Below are positions 33,818 through 41,501 of a stretch of DNA of 41,501 nt, in pieces. The notes beneath the pieces are model-generated. The model saw nothing but the letters and a program-made list of their open reading frames with translations. It was not told where the DNA came from and searched no databases. Positions within the stretch are counted from its first letter, which is position 1; every line of letters starts with the position of its first letter. Origin of the DNA: JAEUJM01 sp044221555 (lineage in GTDB: Bacteria; Actinomycetota; Acidimicrobiia; Acidimicrobiales; DATDAH01); assembly GCA_044221555.1 (NCBI GenBank), contig JBGAOY010000033.1:1-41501 (forward strand), in the 5' to 3' direction. The position numbers and the translations under genes are program-made.

Positions 33818-34321
33818 GGGCCAATCGTCCTCGCGAGACCGGTGGGCGGCTAGGGCACGAAGTCCCCTTGACGCGATCACCTCCTGACGACGTCGGTGCC
33901 GGCGGAGAAAACGCAGCGGAACGTTTTCGGCCCCGCTGAACGCGTCGCAACTGGTGCCGTCGTCGCCGTAGGCGGTGACGATACGGGTCGGGGGTAGCTC
34001 GGCACCCAGGACGTCGAGGATTGTCGTGTGCACCGCCGCCGTGGCAGTCACCTTGCGCCGCCAGTCGAGCACGACCTTGTCATGCAGGTGGGCGAGCAGG
34101 TGCGTGGTGCTGGTCGCCCCACCGGCCCGCCGCCTCTTCGTGCGCGCCCGAACGGGCCGCCGGGTACGTTCTGGCCGTGCAGCACGCGCCGCCTCTGCCG
34201 CGACACGCCCCGACAAGCCCCCGGTGGTCAGGGGCGCCTCGGGCACCGGGTTCCGCGCCAGGGTCTCGTCCGTGGAGGGAGTGCCACCGCTGATGGCGCC
34301 GCGGAGCGGGGGGCCGCAGCC
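33818..34321. other. Gap upstream of the GH15 gene, no convincing gene
   Basis: The minus-strand frame of the ABC gene stays open to 34363 and part of it (AVHTTILDVLGAELPPTRIV) reads like protein, but there is no start signal, family motif or match between frames. A perfect 7-base inverted repeat GAAAACG/CGTTTTC with an 8-base loop lies at 33907-33928, upstream of the ABC gene. The stretch may be the remains of a lost gene. Confidence 0.4.
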
Positions 34322-36202
34322 GTGAACGAGATCGGCGACTACGGCGTCATCGGCGACTGCCACTCCCTGGCGTTGGTGGGCCGAGACGGTTCGATCGACT
34401 GGTGCTGTTACCCCCGCTTCGACTCACCGTCGGTGCTCGGCCGGATCCTCGACCAGCACCGAGGCGGCCACTTCTCGATCGGCCCCGACGGTCCAACGAC
34501 CGGTGAGGCAACCGTGGCGGCGACGAGCCGCGCCTACCTGCCGGCGACCAACGTGCTGTCCACCCGCTTCGAGACCTCCGGCGGTGTGCTCGAGGTGACC
34601 GACTGCATGCCGGTGAAGCGCTTCGACCCCGGGCGACCCGCGGCGGTCACCGCCCACCAAACCATCCTGCGGCGAGTCCGGTGCATCGAGGGTGAGGTGG
34701 CCTGCCGTGTCACCCTCCAGCCGCGACCCGAGTACGGCGCGGTCACCCCGAGGTTCACGGTGACGTCACCCACCACGTGCTCGGTGGTGGGCGGCCCCGA
34801 TGCGCTCTGGGTTCGGGCCACGCATCGCCTCACCCGAGCCGACGACCACATCGCCGCCCAGTGGGAGCTGCACGCCGGCGACGAGCACTTCGTGGAGATG
34901 GCCTGGACGCCGGCGGCCGGGGCCGACCCCTTCGGTGGTGGCGACGCACGCGCCGCCATGGCCGCCCGCCTCGACGACACCGTCTCGTTCTGGCAGGACT
35001 GGTTCGCCTACGGGAGCGGCTACGAGGGCGAACACGTTCGCAAGGTGCACCGGTCGGCCCTGACCCTGAAGGCGCTCACCTACGCGCCCACGGGCGCGGT
35101 CGTGGCTGCGGGCACCACGTCGCTGCCCGAGTGGCCCGGCAACACCCGCAACTGGGACTACCGGTTCACCTGGATCCGGGACGCGACCCTCACCCTCAGC
35201 GCGCTCACCAGCGTGGGCTCGTTGAGCGAGGCCGAGGCGTTCAAGGGATGGCTCGAACGGACCGGCGCCGGCCGGCCCGAGGAGCTCCAGATCATGTACC
35301 GGGTCACCGGCGAGCGGCTGCTCCCCGAGATCGAGCTCGACCACCTAGCCGGCCATCACGGCTCCCGCCCAGTCCGCGTCGGGAACGCCGCCGCGGGCCA
35401 GCGCCAGCTCGATTCCTACGGGCAGGTCCTCGAGGCGGCCCACCTGTTCGTCCAGGCCGGGGGGGCGCTCACCGCGTCGAACGGCGTGTTCCTCTCGCGC
35501 GTCGCCGACCAGATCGTCGCCTCGTGGCAGTGGCCCGACCAGGGGATCTGGGAGATTCGCGACGAGCCGCGGCACTTCGTCCACTCGAAGCTGTGCTGCT
35601 GGGTCGGACTCGACCGGGCCGTACGACTGGCCCTTGCCGGCCAGATCACCGGGTCGGTGGGTGCCTGGCGGCGAGAGCGCGAACGGCTGTCCGCTTGGTT
35701 GCTGAGCGAGGGGTCGCCCCAGGGTTGGTTCGCCCAGGCCGCCGGCCACGCCGTGGCCGACGCCGCCACGCTCCAGGTACCGGCCCTGGGGTTCCTCGCG
35801 GTGAACCATCCCGTGGTGGCCCAGACCGTCGAAGTCGTGTCGCGTGACCTGCGCGACGGGGCGCTGGTCCACCGCTACCTGGTGCCCGACGGCCTCCCGG
35901 GGCAGGAGGGCGCCTTCCTGCTGTGCTCGTTCTGGTTGCTCGACTGCCTGATCCACGCCGGGCGCCTCGACGAGGCGGATGAACTCCTGGAGACGCTGCT
36001 CGCGCTCTCGAACGACCTGGGGGTGTTCTCCGAGATGGTCGACCCGGCCACCGGCGAGGCCCTCGGCAACACCCCGCAGGCCTTCACCCACATGGCGGTC
36101 ATCACGTCGTGCGACGCGCTCACGGCCGCCCGCCGGGGCGCTCTGCCATCACCCGACGAGCCGCAGGCGTTCGCGTCAGCAGCACTCGCCCGCCGCCGCT
36201 GA
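34322..36202 (+). CDS. Glycoside hydrolase family 15 protein (trehalase/glucoamylase-like)
   Basis: This 626-residue protein has the full GH15 layout: an N-terminal beta-sandwich beginning NEIGDYGVIGDCHSLALVGR and DGSIDWCCYPRFDSPSV, then an alpha/alpha barrel from about residue 240. The barrel contains the NTRNWDYRFTWIRDATLTL motif and PDQGIWEIRDEPRHFVHSK with the proton donor Glu411. GVFSEMVDPATGEALGNTPQ carries Glu571, the likely base. There is no signal peptide, so it is cytoplasmic. Actinobacterial members of this type split trehalose or alpha-glucans; trehalase is my first choice, based on family knowledge. The GTG start follows a G-rich run. The gene stands alone, 35 bases from the converging TerB-like gene. 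Confidence 0.9.
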   Translation: MNEIGDYGVIGDCHSLALVGRDGSIDWCCYPRFDSPSVLGRILDQHRGGHFSIGPDGPTTGEATVAATSRAYLPATNVLSTRFETSGGVLEVTDCMPVKRFDPGRPAAVTAHQTILRRVRCIEGEVACRVTLQPRPEYGAVTPRFTVTSPTTCSVVGGPDALWVRATHRLTRADDHIAAQWELHAGDEHFVEMAWTPAAGADPFGGGDARAAMAARLDDTVSFWQDWFAYGSGYEGEHVRKVHRSALTLKALTYAPTGAVVAAGTTSLPEWPGNTRNWDYRFTWIRDATLTLSALTSVGSLSEAEAFKGWLERTGAGRPEELQIMYRVTGERLLPEIELDHLAGHHGSRPVRVGNAAAGQRQLDSYGQVLEAAHLFVQAGGALTASNGVFLSRVADQIVASWQWPDQGIWEIRDEPRHFVHSKLCCWVGLDRAVRLALAGQITGSVGAWRRERERLSAWLLSEGSPQGWFAQAAGHAVADAATLQVPALGFLAVNHPVVAQTVEVVSRDLRDGALVHRYLVPDGLPGQEGAFLLCSFWLLDCLIHAGRLDEADELLETLLALSNDLGVFSEMVDPATGEALGNTPQAFTHMAVITSCDALTAARRGALPSPDEPQAFASAALARRR

Positions 36203-36237
36203 CACCCCGGCGCCATCGGGCCCGGGGACGTGGCCCC

Positions 36238-36702
36238 TCAGATCGTCGGTGCCGTGACTCCGAAGATCGTGGCGATCCGGCCCAGCGTCTCGCGCTCCTT
36301 GTCGTTCACGCCTTTGGCCGCGCCGGCAACCGCGACCCCGATGTCCACCAACCAGCCGCCGATCTGGGACCTCTCGTCCTCGGGCAGCTTCTCCAGGGCC
36401 TCGGCTGCCGGCTGGAGGTCGGCCAGGCACTTCTCCACGATCTGGTCCATCGACGCACCGTGGGGGTGCCCGACGTCGTGGCGAGCCTCTTTGCCCTGGG
36501 CGACCGGGACGATCTCGGCGATGAGCCCCGACGCCGCCCCCCGGTTGCCGGGCTGGGTGATGGCGTGCGCACCGGCGGCGGACTCCTTGACGGTGGAGAT
36601 CGGCCCGTGCTCCCCGGCCGCGAACATGGTGACCAGCACCTGCAACGGGGCATGGATCACGACGGCCCATTCATCTTCAGTGAAGTCAGCCTTGCTCGAC
36701 AC
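36238..36702 (-). CDS. TerB-like helical protein, unknown function
   Basis: This 154-residue, all-helical protein begins VSSKADFTEDEWAVVIHAPL at a GTG with AAGGA 7 bases upstream; upstream GTG or TTG codons in frame lack such a site. The start (FT.DEW..V..AP) and the end (GVNDKERETLGRIATIFGV) match a common but uncharacterised actinobacterial family with a TerB-like last third. In the related tellurite-resistance TerB fold, the region holds acidic metal-binding residues. The middle has a Pro/Gly-rich loop (EHGPISTVKESAAGAHAI). There is no signal peptide. It converges on the GH15 gene and diverges from the second cyclase gene. Confidence 0.75.
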   Translation of the reverse strand: MSSKADFTEDEWAVVIHAPLQVLVTMFAAGEHGPISTVKESAAGAHAITQPGNRGAASGLIAEIVPVAQGKEARHDVGHPHGASMDQIVEKCLADLQPAAEALEKLPEDERSQIGGWLVDIGVAVAGAAKGVNDKERETLGRIATIFGVTAPTI

Positions 36703-36785
36703 GGCAGGTTCCTTGCGCTCTGGGACGGTGGTTGGCGGGTCTATCACGATCAACCCGTCGCCAGTGCCCCCACGACCGTGCGAGG

Positions 36786-36805
36786 CACTCAGCGCGCTCG
36801 GAGGG
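36786..36805 (+). repeat. Direct repeat copy 1 (tRNA-Arg 3' end type)
   Basis: These 20 bases are identical to 40216-40235, and the similarity trails on for about 9 more bases. They contain the acceptor-strand complement GCGCTCGGAGGG of tRNA-Arg(ACG) plus the adjoining flank. The copy lies 27 bases before the start codon of the second cyclase gene. Confidence 0.75.
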
Positions 36806-36831
36806 CCTCCAACCGGTCAGACTGAAGGATC

Positions 36832-39438
36832 GTGGAGCGGGAACGGCAGACCCTCACCTTCCTCTTCACCGACATCGAGGGCTCGACAGCACGGTGGGCC
36901 GAGCAGCCGGATGCCATGCGGGCCGCGCTGGCGGCTCACGACGCCACCTTGCGCGCGGCGGTCGCGGAACACGGCGGCAAGATCTTCAAGCACACCGGTG
37001 ACGGCATCGTCGCGGTGTTCCCGGCGGCGACGGGGGCGGTGGCTGCAGCTCTGGAGGCCCAGCAATGCCTCGAGCTGCCGGTGCGCATGGGGTTGCACTC
37101 CGGGGAGGCCGACGAGCGGGACGGCGACTGGTTCGGACCCACCCTGAACCGGGCGGCGCGGATCATGGATGCGGGCCACGGCGGGCAGGCACTCTGCTCG
37201 ACGGCGACCGCCGAGCTGATCGGATCCGACGTCGGAACGGTGGCCCTCGGCGAGTACCGGCTCAAGGGCATCGATCGGCCCGAGCGGATCATCCAGCTCG
37301 GAACCGGGACGCATCCGCCGTTGCGGGTGGCGCCGGTGACGGCCGAGCTCCCCGAACCCCGGACGCACCTTCTCGGTCGCGCGGATCTCGTCGCCGAGAT
37401 CGCCGGGCTGCTGACCGACCACCGGTTGGTCACGCTCGTGGGACCGGGCGGCGTCGGGAAGACCGCCGTCGCCATCGAGGCCGCTCACCGGTACGCGCCG
37501 TTCGTCGACCGGGCCGTCTTCGTCGACCTGTCGGTCGTCGACGCCGGTGACGACATCCTCGCCGCGGTCGTGCAGTCGCTCGGGGTCTCTGCCGTGGCCA
37601 TGCCGGCCGTGCAGATGGCGCTCGCCGGGTCGACGTCGCTCGTCGTGTTCGACAACTGCGAGCACCTCATCGACGCGGCCGCCGACATCGCCGACGAGCT
37701 CCTCGAGAGCGTGCCGGACCTTCGCGTGCTCGCCACCAGTCGAGAGCACCTCGAGCTCAACGGTGAGCGGGTGGTCACCGTCCCGCCCCTCGTCGATGAC
37801 GACGTACTGGCCCAGCTCTTCGTCGACCGGGTGGCGGCGCTCTCGAGCGCGACACCCGGGCCGATCGAGCGGGATCGCGTCGTGGAGCTCTGCCACCGCC
37901 TCGACGGGCTGCCGCTCGCCATCGAGTTGGCCGCGGCACGCTCGACCGTGCTCTCGGTCGATCAGATGCTCGAACGGATCGACGACCGCTTCCGCCTGCT
38001 GGGCTCGGGGCGTCGACGGGGCCGGGACCGGCAACGCACGTTGCGGGACACCATCGCCTGGTCCCATGAGCTGCTCGACGCCGACGAGCAGTCGCTCTAC
38101 GCCCGCCTCGCCGTCTTCACCGACTGGTTCGACCTCGACGGCGCGGCCGCCGTGGGCGGAACCGACGAGTTCGTGGTCCTCGACGGGCTCGAGGGACTGG
38201 CCGGCAAGTCGTTGCTGGTCGTGGACGATGGCGAACACGGTCGGCGCTACCGCTACCTGGAATCGATCCGCGACCACGCCTGGGAGCAACTCGAGGCGAG
38301 CGGGGAGACCGAAGCAGCGATGACGGCGGCGGTCGACCACCTCGCCGGCCACACCAGGGCCCTCGTCGAGCAGCTGTGGGTCGAGGACGGACGCATCGAG
38401 GGCCAGTTCCGCGCGCTGCAGGCGACCCTGCCGATGCGACCGCGGGCGCTGGCCTGGTGTGACGCCCGGGACGACCTCGACCGGGCCGCCGCCCTCTTCT
38501 CGCCGCTGGCCCAGTTCACCACGGTGGACGCCCGCCTCGTCGCCGGTGCCGGACCCTTCGTCGAGCGGGCCGTCGAGCAGGACCATCCGGGCGCGGCGCT
38601 GCTGATGGCGATGCACGGCCTCGAGCGCATGTACTCGCAGGACTTCCGGACCTACCGTCCGACGCTCGCCCGCCTGCGCACGATGATCGGTGACGAGGCG
38701 GCGCCCCCCGCCGGGGTCGCCGCGATCCTCGCGTTCATGGCACTGATCGCCGGGGACCTCCCGACGGCCATCGAGATGAACGAGGCGGCCGCGACCGACC
38801 TCCCCGATGTGCGCGCCCGGCTGTACGAGATCACCGCCACGGCCGAGCGGCTCTGCGAGAGCGGGCGACCCGACCGCGAAGGGGTGACCGACCTGGTCGA
38901 GTCGACCGAGCGCCTGCCGTCGGCCTTCGCTCGGGCCACCGGCTACTCCGTCGCCGCCATGGCGGCCCTGGTGGGCGACCCCGAACGGGCTGGTGAGCTC
39001 GCCCATCGTTCGCTCTCGCTCCTTCCGCCAGGAAGCTCGGCGTGGCTCGGCGCCTACCACCCCGTGCCGTTGTGGCACGTGGGGCGAGGCGAGCTCGTCG
39101 AGGCCCTCGACCACACCGTCACCTTGGTCGAGACGGGGACCCGGCTCGGCGAGGGCTCGGCGCTCATCCCCTCCCTCGTCACCCACGCCCTCGTCCTCCA
39201 GCGGATCGATGACGCCGAGGGGGCGGCGACCGTGCGCGGCGCGCTTCCCCGCCGCTGGAGCGTGTACGCCGTCGACCAGCAACCGGTGCTCGACGCCTGG
39301 CTCTCGAGTCGACTCTCCGACGAGGCCCGCGCTCGGTTCGCCGCCAAGGGTGCCGGCCTCGACCACGACGCCCTCTTCGCCATCGCCCCAGCGGCGCTCG
39401 CCCAGCATCTGGCCGCCTCCGACGCGAAGCCCGCCTGA
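36832..39438 (+). CDS. Class III cyclase / NB-ARC-like ATPase / helical repeat protein
   Basis: This 868-residue cytoplasmic regulator has a cyclase domain (about 5-165) with Asp14, Lys53, Asp57, Asn106 and Arg110 in place. The purine-selecting Asp (Asp195 of the other cyclase here) is Pro103 in FGPTLNRAARI, as in many actinobacterial relatives, so catalysis is less certain. The STAND ATPase follows: Walker A GPGGVGKT (204-211), Walker B SLVVFDNCEHL, VLATSREHL and the LDGLPLAIELAAAR motif. A winged-helix-like segment (RTLRDTIAWSHELLDADEQS) and a TPR-like C-terminal half complete it. Its architecture resembles the LuxR-less, SARP-like ATPase regulators. GTG start with AAGGAT just upstream. It lies between two direct repeats of tRNA origin and may have been acquired. 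Confidence 0.92.
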   Translation: MERERQTLTFLFTDIEGSTARWAEQPDAMRAALAAHDATLRAAVAEHGGKIFKHTGDGIVAVFPAATGAVAAALEAQQCLELPVRMGLHSGEADERDGDWFGPTLNRAARIMDAGHGGQALCSTATAELIGSDVGTVALGEYRLKGIDRPERIIQLGTGTHPPLRVAPVTAELPEPRTHLLGRADLVAEIAGLLTDHRLVTLVGPGGVGKTAVAIEAAHRYAPFVDRAVFVDLSVVDAGDDILAAVVQSLGVSAVAMPAVQMALAGSTSLVVFDNCEHLIDAAADIADELLESVPDLRVLATSREHLELNGERVVTVPPLVDDDVLAQLFVDRVAALSSATPGPIERDRVVELCHRLDGLPLAIELAAARSTVLSVDQMLERIDDRFRLLGSGRRRGRDRQRTLRDTIAWSHELLDADEQSLYARLAVFTDWFDLDGAAAVGGTDEFVVLDGLEGLAGKSLLVVDDGEHGRRYRYLESIRDHAWEQLEASGETEAAMTAAVDHLAGHTRALVEQLWVEDGRIEGQFRALQATLPMRPRALAWCDARDDLDRAAALFSPLAQFTTVDARLVAGAGPFVERAVEQDHPGAALLMAMHGLERMYSQDFRTYRPTLARLRTMIGDEAAPPAGVAAILAFMALIAGDLPTAIEMNEAAATDLPDVRARLYEITATAERLCESGRPDREGVTDLVESTERLPSAFARATGYSVAAMAALVGDPERAGELAHRSLSLLPPGSSAWLGAYHPVPLWHVGRGELVEALDHTVTLVETGTRLGEGSALIPSLVTHALVLQRIDDAEGAATVRGALPRRWSVYAVDQQPVLDAWLSSRLSDEARARFAAKGAGLDHDALFAIAPAALAQHLAASDAKPA

Positions 39439-39600
39439 TCAGGTTCTCCGGGTTCGGCTGACTGGGCACCTTGACTCGCTGGAGTCGTGGCGCAGCCGTC
39501 GCCGTCGAAGGCTGGTTCTCAGCTCACCCGCGGCCCGGAAAGACCGGGGCTAGCGTGGGGCTCCAGTCGGCCGATGGGGTCGGCAGGAAGGTGGCAGACC

Positions 39601-40089
39601 ATGAAGTCCACCCTGTCCAGCGGTCGCATCGCCCTCGTGCTGAGTGGCCTTGCCCTCCTCCTCGCCCTGGGGGGCACGGCCTACGCCGTGAACACGGTGC
39701 GCAGCGCCGACATCGTCGACGGCACGATCCAGAGCAGCGACATCGGCACCGGCGCCGTGCAGTCGATCGACATCAAGAATGGGACGGTCGCCCGTGGTGA
39801 CCTCGCTGCAGGCACGCTCGGGCGGACGCCGGCGCTGATGGCGCGGGTCAACGGGGACGGCACGACCGCCATCAACCTCGGCGGCCTCAGCGTCGTGCGT
39901 CCAACGATAGGGCAGTACGGCATCTTGACGGGTCGCGACATCACGAACTGCCTGGAGGTGGCCACGGCACGCGAACGCCTCATCAACGTCGCGGTCGAGC
40001 CGGGGTCCAGCACGGGCGTGACCGTCTGGGTCACCGACAGCAGCGGCCTCCCCGCCAACATCCCGTTCGACATCGTCTTCTTCTGCTAG
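39601..40089 (+). CDS. Small exported protein with SxDIxxGT decapeptide repeats
   Basis: This 162-residue protein starts at the ATG after AGGAAGGTGG; in-frame upstream starts lack such a site. It has a signal peptide or anchor (MKSTLSSGRIALVLSGLALL to about residue 29). Four ten-residue repeats follow at about 33-72 (SADIVDGTIQ, SSDIGTGAVQ, SIDIKNGTVA, RGDLAAGTLG), a pattern that would wind as a short beta-helix. The C-terminal part forms beta strands and ends in FDIVFFC. The repeat motif behind an N-terminal helix is common in actinobacterial genomes, but no function is known. A -10-like TAGCGT lies at 39551-39556 and a hairpin pair follows the stop. Confidence 0.75.
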   Translation: MKSTLSSGRIALVLSGLALLLALGGTAYAVNTVRSADIVDGTIQSSDIGTGAVQSIDIKNGTVARGDLAAGTLGRTPALMARVNGDGTTAINLGGLSVVRPTIGQYGILTGRDITNCLEVATARERLINVAVEPGSSTGVTVWVTDSSGLPANIPFDIVFFC

Positions 40090-40091
40090 CT

Positions 40092-40134
40092 CGTCGGGCC
40101 GGCATGCCGACGGGACTCGGGGCATGATTCCGAG
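40092..40134 (+). terminator. Tandem hairpins, likely terminator
   Basis: CGTCGG/CCGACG (40092-40112) and CTCGG/CCGAG (40116-40134) form two consecutive stems right after the stop codon at 40089, followed by a short TTT. The T tract is weak, so factor-independent stop is only probable. Confidence 0.45.
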
Positions 40135-40215
40135 GCCTTTGGCGGTCCAGTTGGCTGTCAGCATCCGATTCGTGCGACACGCACCCGGCGCCAACAACGC
40201 TGCGACTCGGAGAAA

Positions 40216-40235
40216 CACTCAGCGCGCTCGGAGGG
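40216..40235 (+). repeat. Direct repeat copy 2 (tRNA-Arg 3' end type)
   Basis: Identical to 36786-36805 over 20 bases. Here the sequence continues into a full 3' half of tRNA-Arg(ACG) on the minus strand, so this copy shows what the repeat derives from. The two copies lie 3.4 kb apart in the same orientation. Confidence 0.75.
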
Positions 40236-40265
40236 ACTCGAACCCCCAACCTTCTGATCCGTAGT
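40223..40265 (-). tRNA. 3' half of tRNA-Arg(ACG), probable attachment site; not a working tRNA
   Basis: On the minus strand the sequence reads through the anticodon loop CTACGGA, 3' anticodon stem TCAGA, variable loop AGGTT, T arm (GGGGG, TTCGAGT, CCCTC), acceptor strand CGAGCGC and discriminator G. No 5' half (GCGCTCG plus D arm) precedes it: the similarity stops at the anticodon loop. Integrative elements that target tRNA genes leave this type of 3' fragment at one end. Confidence 0.75.
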
Positions 40266-40716
40266 TCGATCAGCAGGGATAGCCGGGAGTGCCCGTGAGT
40301 GCCGAATGTGGCCGGTGACCTGGGGTTTCGCGCCGGGCGATTGCCCGGCAGGGGCCACCATAGACCCCTGTTCCCCGCCTGTGGTTCTCAACCCTGTTCT
40401 CACCGAGATGGTCGTTCGAGCCTGCGTCGATCAGCCTCGACGCGACCGGGTCGGTCGTGGGTCTGAGTAGCCGAGGCGCGAGACGGTCCTCGTGTGCTCT
40501 TGGAACTCGTCCACCTTGGAAGATCGACACCCGCGCCACGTCCTCTGGTGTCAACCTCGGCTACGACTCGACGCTCGCTCTCGTGGCCGCGCTGAGGTGG
40601 GGCTCCCCTCCTCGCCGGCGTGGTCGCGCTGACCACCAACCTTGGAAGGAGCCCCTGAAGCTGACCGACGCCTTGGCGAGGGGCTACCGGCGACACCGAT
40701 GAAGCAGCCCTTTGAC

Positions 40717-41095
40717 GGCTCTTCGGATTTCAGCGGGGAGTGACGGTGGCGAGTAGCGCCCAATTGGGCTTCCCGGCGTAGAGCAACACCCTGATCCGGT
40801 AGTTGCGGAAGCGGGTGAACCCGAACGCCACGCGCTTGACCCGCTTGATGAGGTTGTTGGCGGCCTCGGTGGGCCCGTTCGACACGTGCGCTTGATGCCA
40901 GGCGGCGATGTGGGCCCGCCACTTCGTGATGGTGCGGCCGAGTTGGCGGACCTCGGGCGGACAGGACTCGTCCTGAAGATCGATGCCGAGGCGGGTCACG
41001 AACTCGAGGGCCAAGACGGGGTCGTGGTGGTCGTAGATCGACCGGACGACCTCCTTCGCGTGCCACGCGGCGCGGACCTCGCCGTTCGGGTCGCC
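40717..41095 (-). mobile_element. ISL3-family transposase remnant (C-terminal part and one IS end)
   Basis: About 120 residues of an ISL3 transposase remain: GDPNGEVRAAWHAKEVVRSI, LGRTITKWRAHIAAW, then SNGPTEAANNLIKRVKRVAF with the last catalytic Glu of the DDE triad, and FGFTRFRNYRIRVLL. The terminal repeat GGCTCTTCGGATTTC starts at 40717 just after the stop codon and matches the GGCTCTTC ends usual in this family. The N-terminal zinc and HTH regions, the first two Asp residues and the other IS end are absent, so it cannot move by itself. Confidence 0.8.
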
Positions 41096-41501
41096 GGCCT
41101 CGAGGAGCCCGGCGACGTTCTCGTGACGGATGGCCGACAGCGCGCCCGCCTCCCGAGCGAAGCGCTTGCGGCGGCTGGAGTCGACCGGGTCGAGCGCCGG
41201 CAGGACCTTGAGGGCGACGGCGCGCCCGCTGCGCTCGTCGGTGGCCTCGAAGACCACGCCCATCCCGCCGCGCCCGAGCCCCTCGACGATGCGGTAGCGA
41301 TCCGCCACGACCACGCCGATCAGCGGATCGGCCACGGGGAGCTGGAGATCATCGAACGGGGTGGACCACGTCGACCGGCGCATCCCCGGCTGCGAGATCT
41401 GCGACGCGGACGACACCTGCGAGGTCGTGAGCGACGAGTCGCCGTTGGGGAAGCGGAGCTCGACCCTGTGCGGCTTCGCGCCGTCCTGCGAGATCCCGAG
41501 C
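40730..41501 (-). pseudogene. Ser/Thr kinase gene truncated by and fused to the ISL3 fragment
   Basis: The N-terminal part has the start of a PknB-like kinase: VADRYRIVEGLGRGGMGVVF (Gly loop), VALKVL (ATP Lys) and RFAREAGALSAIRHENVAGL. At about 41095 the sequence passes in frame into an ISL3 transposase end, so the HRD and DFG motifs and most of the kinase are lost. The fused frame ends at 40730. A GTG at 41416 could start it, but the frame stays open to the window edge and reads HRVELRFPNGDSSLTT, so the gene may begin outside. Loss of the catalytic loop means no kinase activity. The fusion may rest on short likeness of LLEAGDPNGE in both partners. Confidence 0.75.

Larger units (their letters stand above)
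40090..40716. other. Gap with tRNA fragment and repeats, no gene called
   Basis: This 627-base stretch holds the tandem hairpins, a tRNA-Arg 3' fragment, the second direct-repeat copy and, next to it, a 10-base tandem repeat (minus strand GGCACTCACG and GGCACTCCCG, about 40279-40298) that could be an arm-type recombinase site. Open frames here show no family motif. No integrase is recognisable. Confidence 0.5.

Noticed and set aside
33818..34363. N-terminal extension of the ABC ATPase
   Set aside because: ABC ATPases of this type begin shortly before the first beta strand (EAEQLAKRYG), and GTG 33817 fits; the upstream part has no recognised domain.
36817..39408. Minus-strand frame of 863 residues opposite the second cyclase gene
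   Set aside because: Antisense shadow; the plus frame carries all cyclase and NB-ARC motifs.
40270..40554. Minus-strand frame next to the tRNA fragment as an integrase end
   Set aside because: No tyrosine-recombinase motif (R..H-x-x-R...Y) is visible; the frame is too short and Arg/Pro-rich.

Overview
The window is very GC-rich and has short intergenic gaps, many GTG starts and gene families typical of Actinobacteria: a DUF222/13E12 nuclease, MmpL with TetR, a LigD-type polymerase, Ser/Thr kinases, and class III cyclases fused to AAA and TPR regions. I infer an actinobacterium, possibly of the Acidimicrobiia. No rRNA or taxonomic marker is present, so the class is a guess.

Layout. Positions 1-593 hold the start of a DUF222 endonuclease gene whose promoter carries an SOS-type LexA box. 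Positions 1110-11256 hold a membrane Ser/Thr kinase with an outward seven-bladed propeller, a TetR remnant, a dihydrofolate-reductase-like protein and a 2274-residue secreted protein with 28 RCC1 repeats. An ABC exporter pair (ATPase plus FtsX-type permease) lies at 11494-14656. A 2176-residue cyclase/AAA/TPR protein ending in eight NTF2-like modules lies at 14904-21434. A second kinase, a small membrane protein and a secreted beta-helix/NHL protein occupy 21666-26888. Then come tetR and mmpL (translationally coupled), a LigD-type polymerase, a coiled-coil membrane protein and a frameshifted ABC ATPase with a membrane partner. After these lie a GH15 glycosidase, a TerB-like helical protein, a second cyclase/ATPase/TPR protein and a small repeat-bearing exported protein. 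The right edge has a tRNA-Arg 3' fragment, an ISL3 transposase remnant and a kinase gene fused to it.

How the genes may work together. The most striking pattern is duplication. Two closely related membrane Ser/Thr kinases each lie near a large secreted beta-propeller protein. Those two secreted proteins have different propellers (RCC1 versus NHL) but the same C-terminal set of four Cna-B/carboxypeptidase-regulatory-like domains. This suggests a modular cell-surface or matrix system with its own kinases, which is inference. Two large cyclase/ATPase signalling proteins add to the signalling content.

The right end shows signs of mobility. A 20-base direct repeat, derived from the 3' end of tRNA-Arg(ACG) and its flank, brackets the second cyclase gene and the small exported protein, and an ISL3 fragment interrupts a third kinase. 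Broken genes (TetR pieces, the ABC ATPase, the kinase) show ongoing decay.
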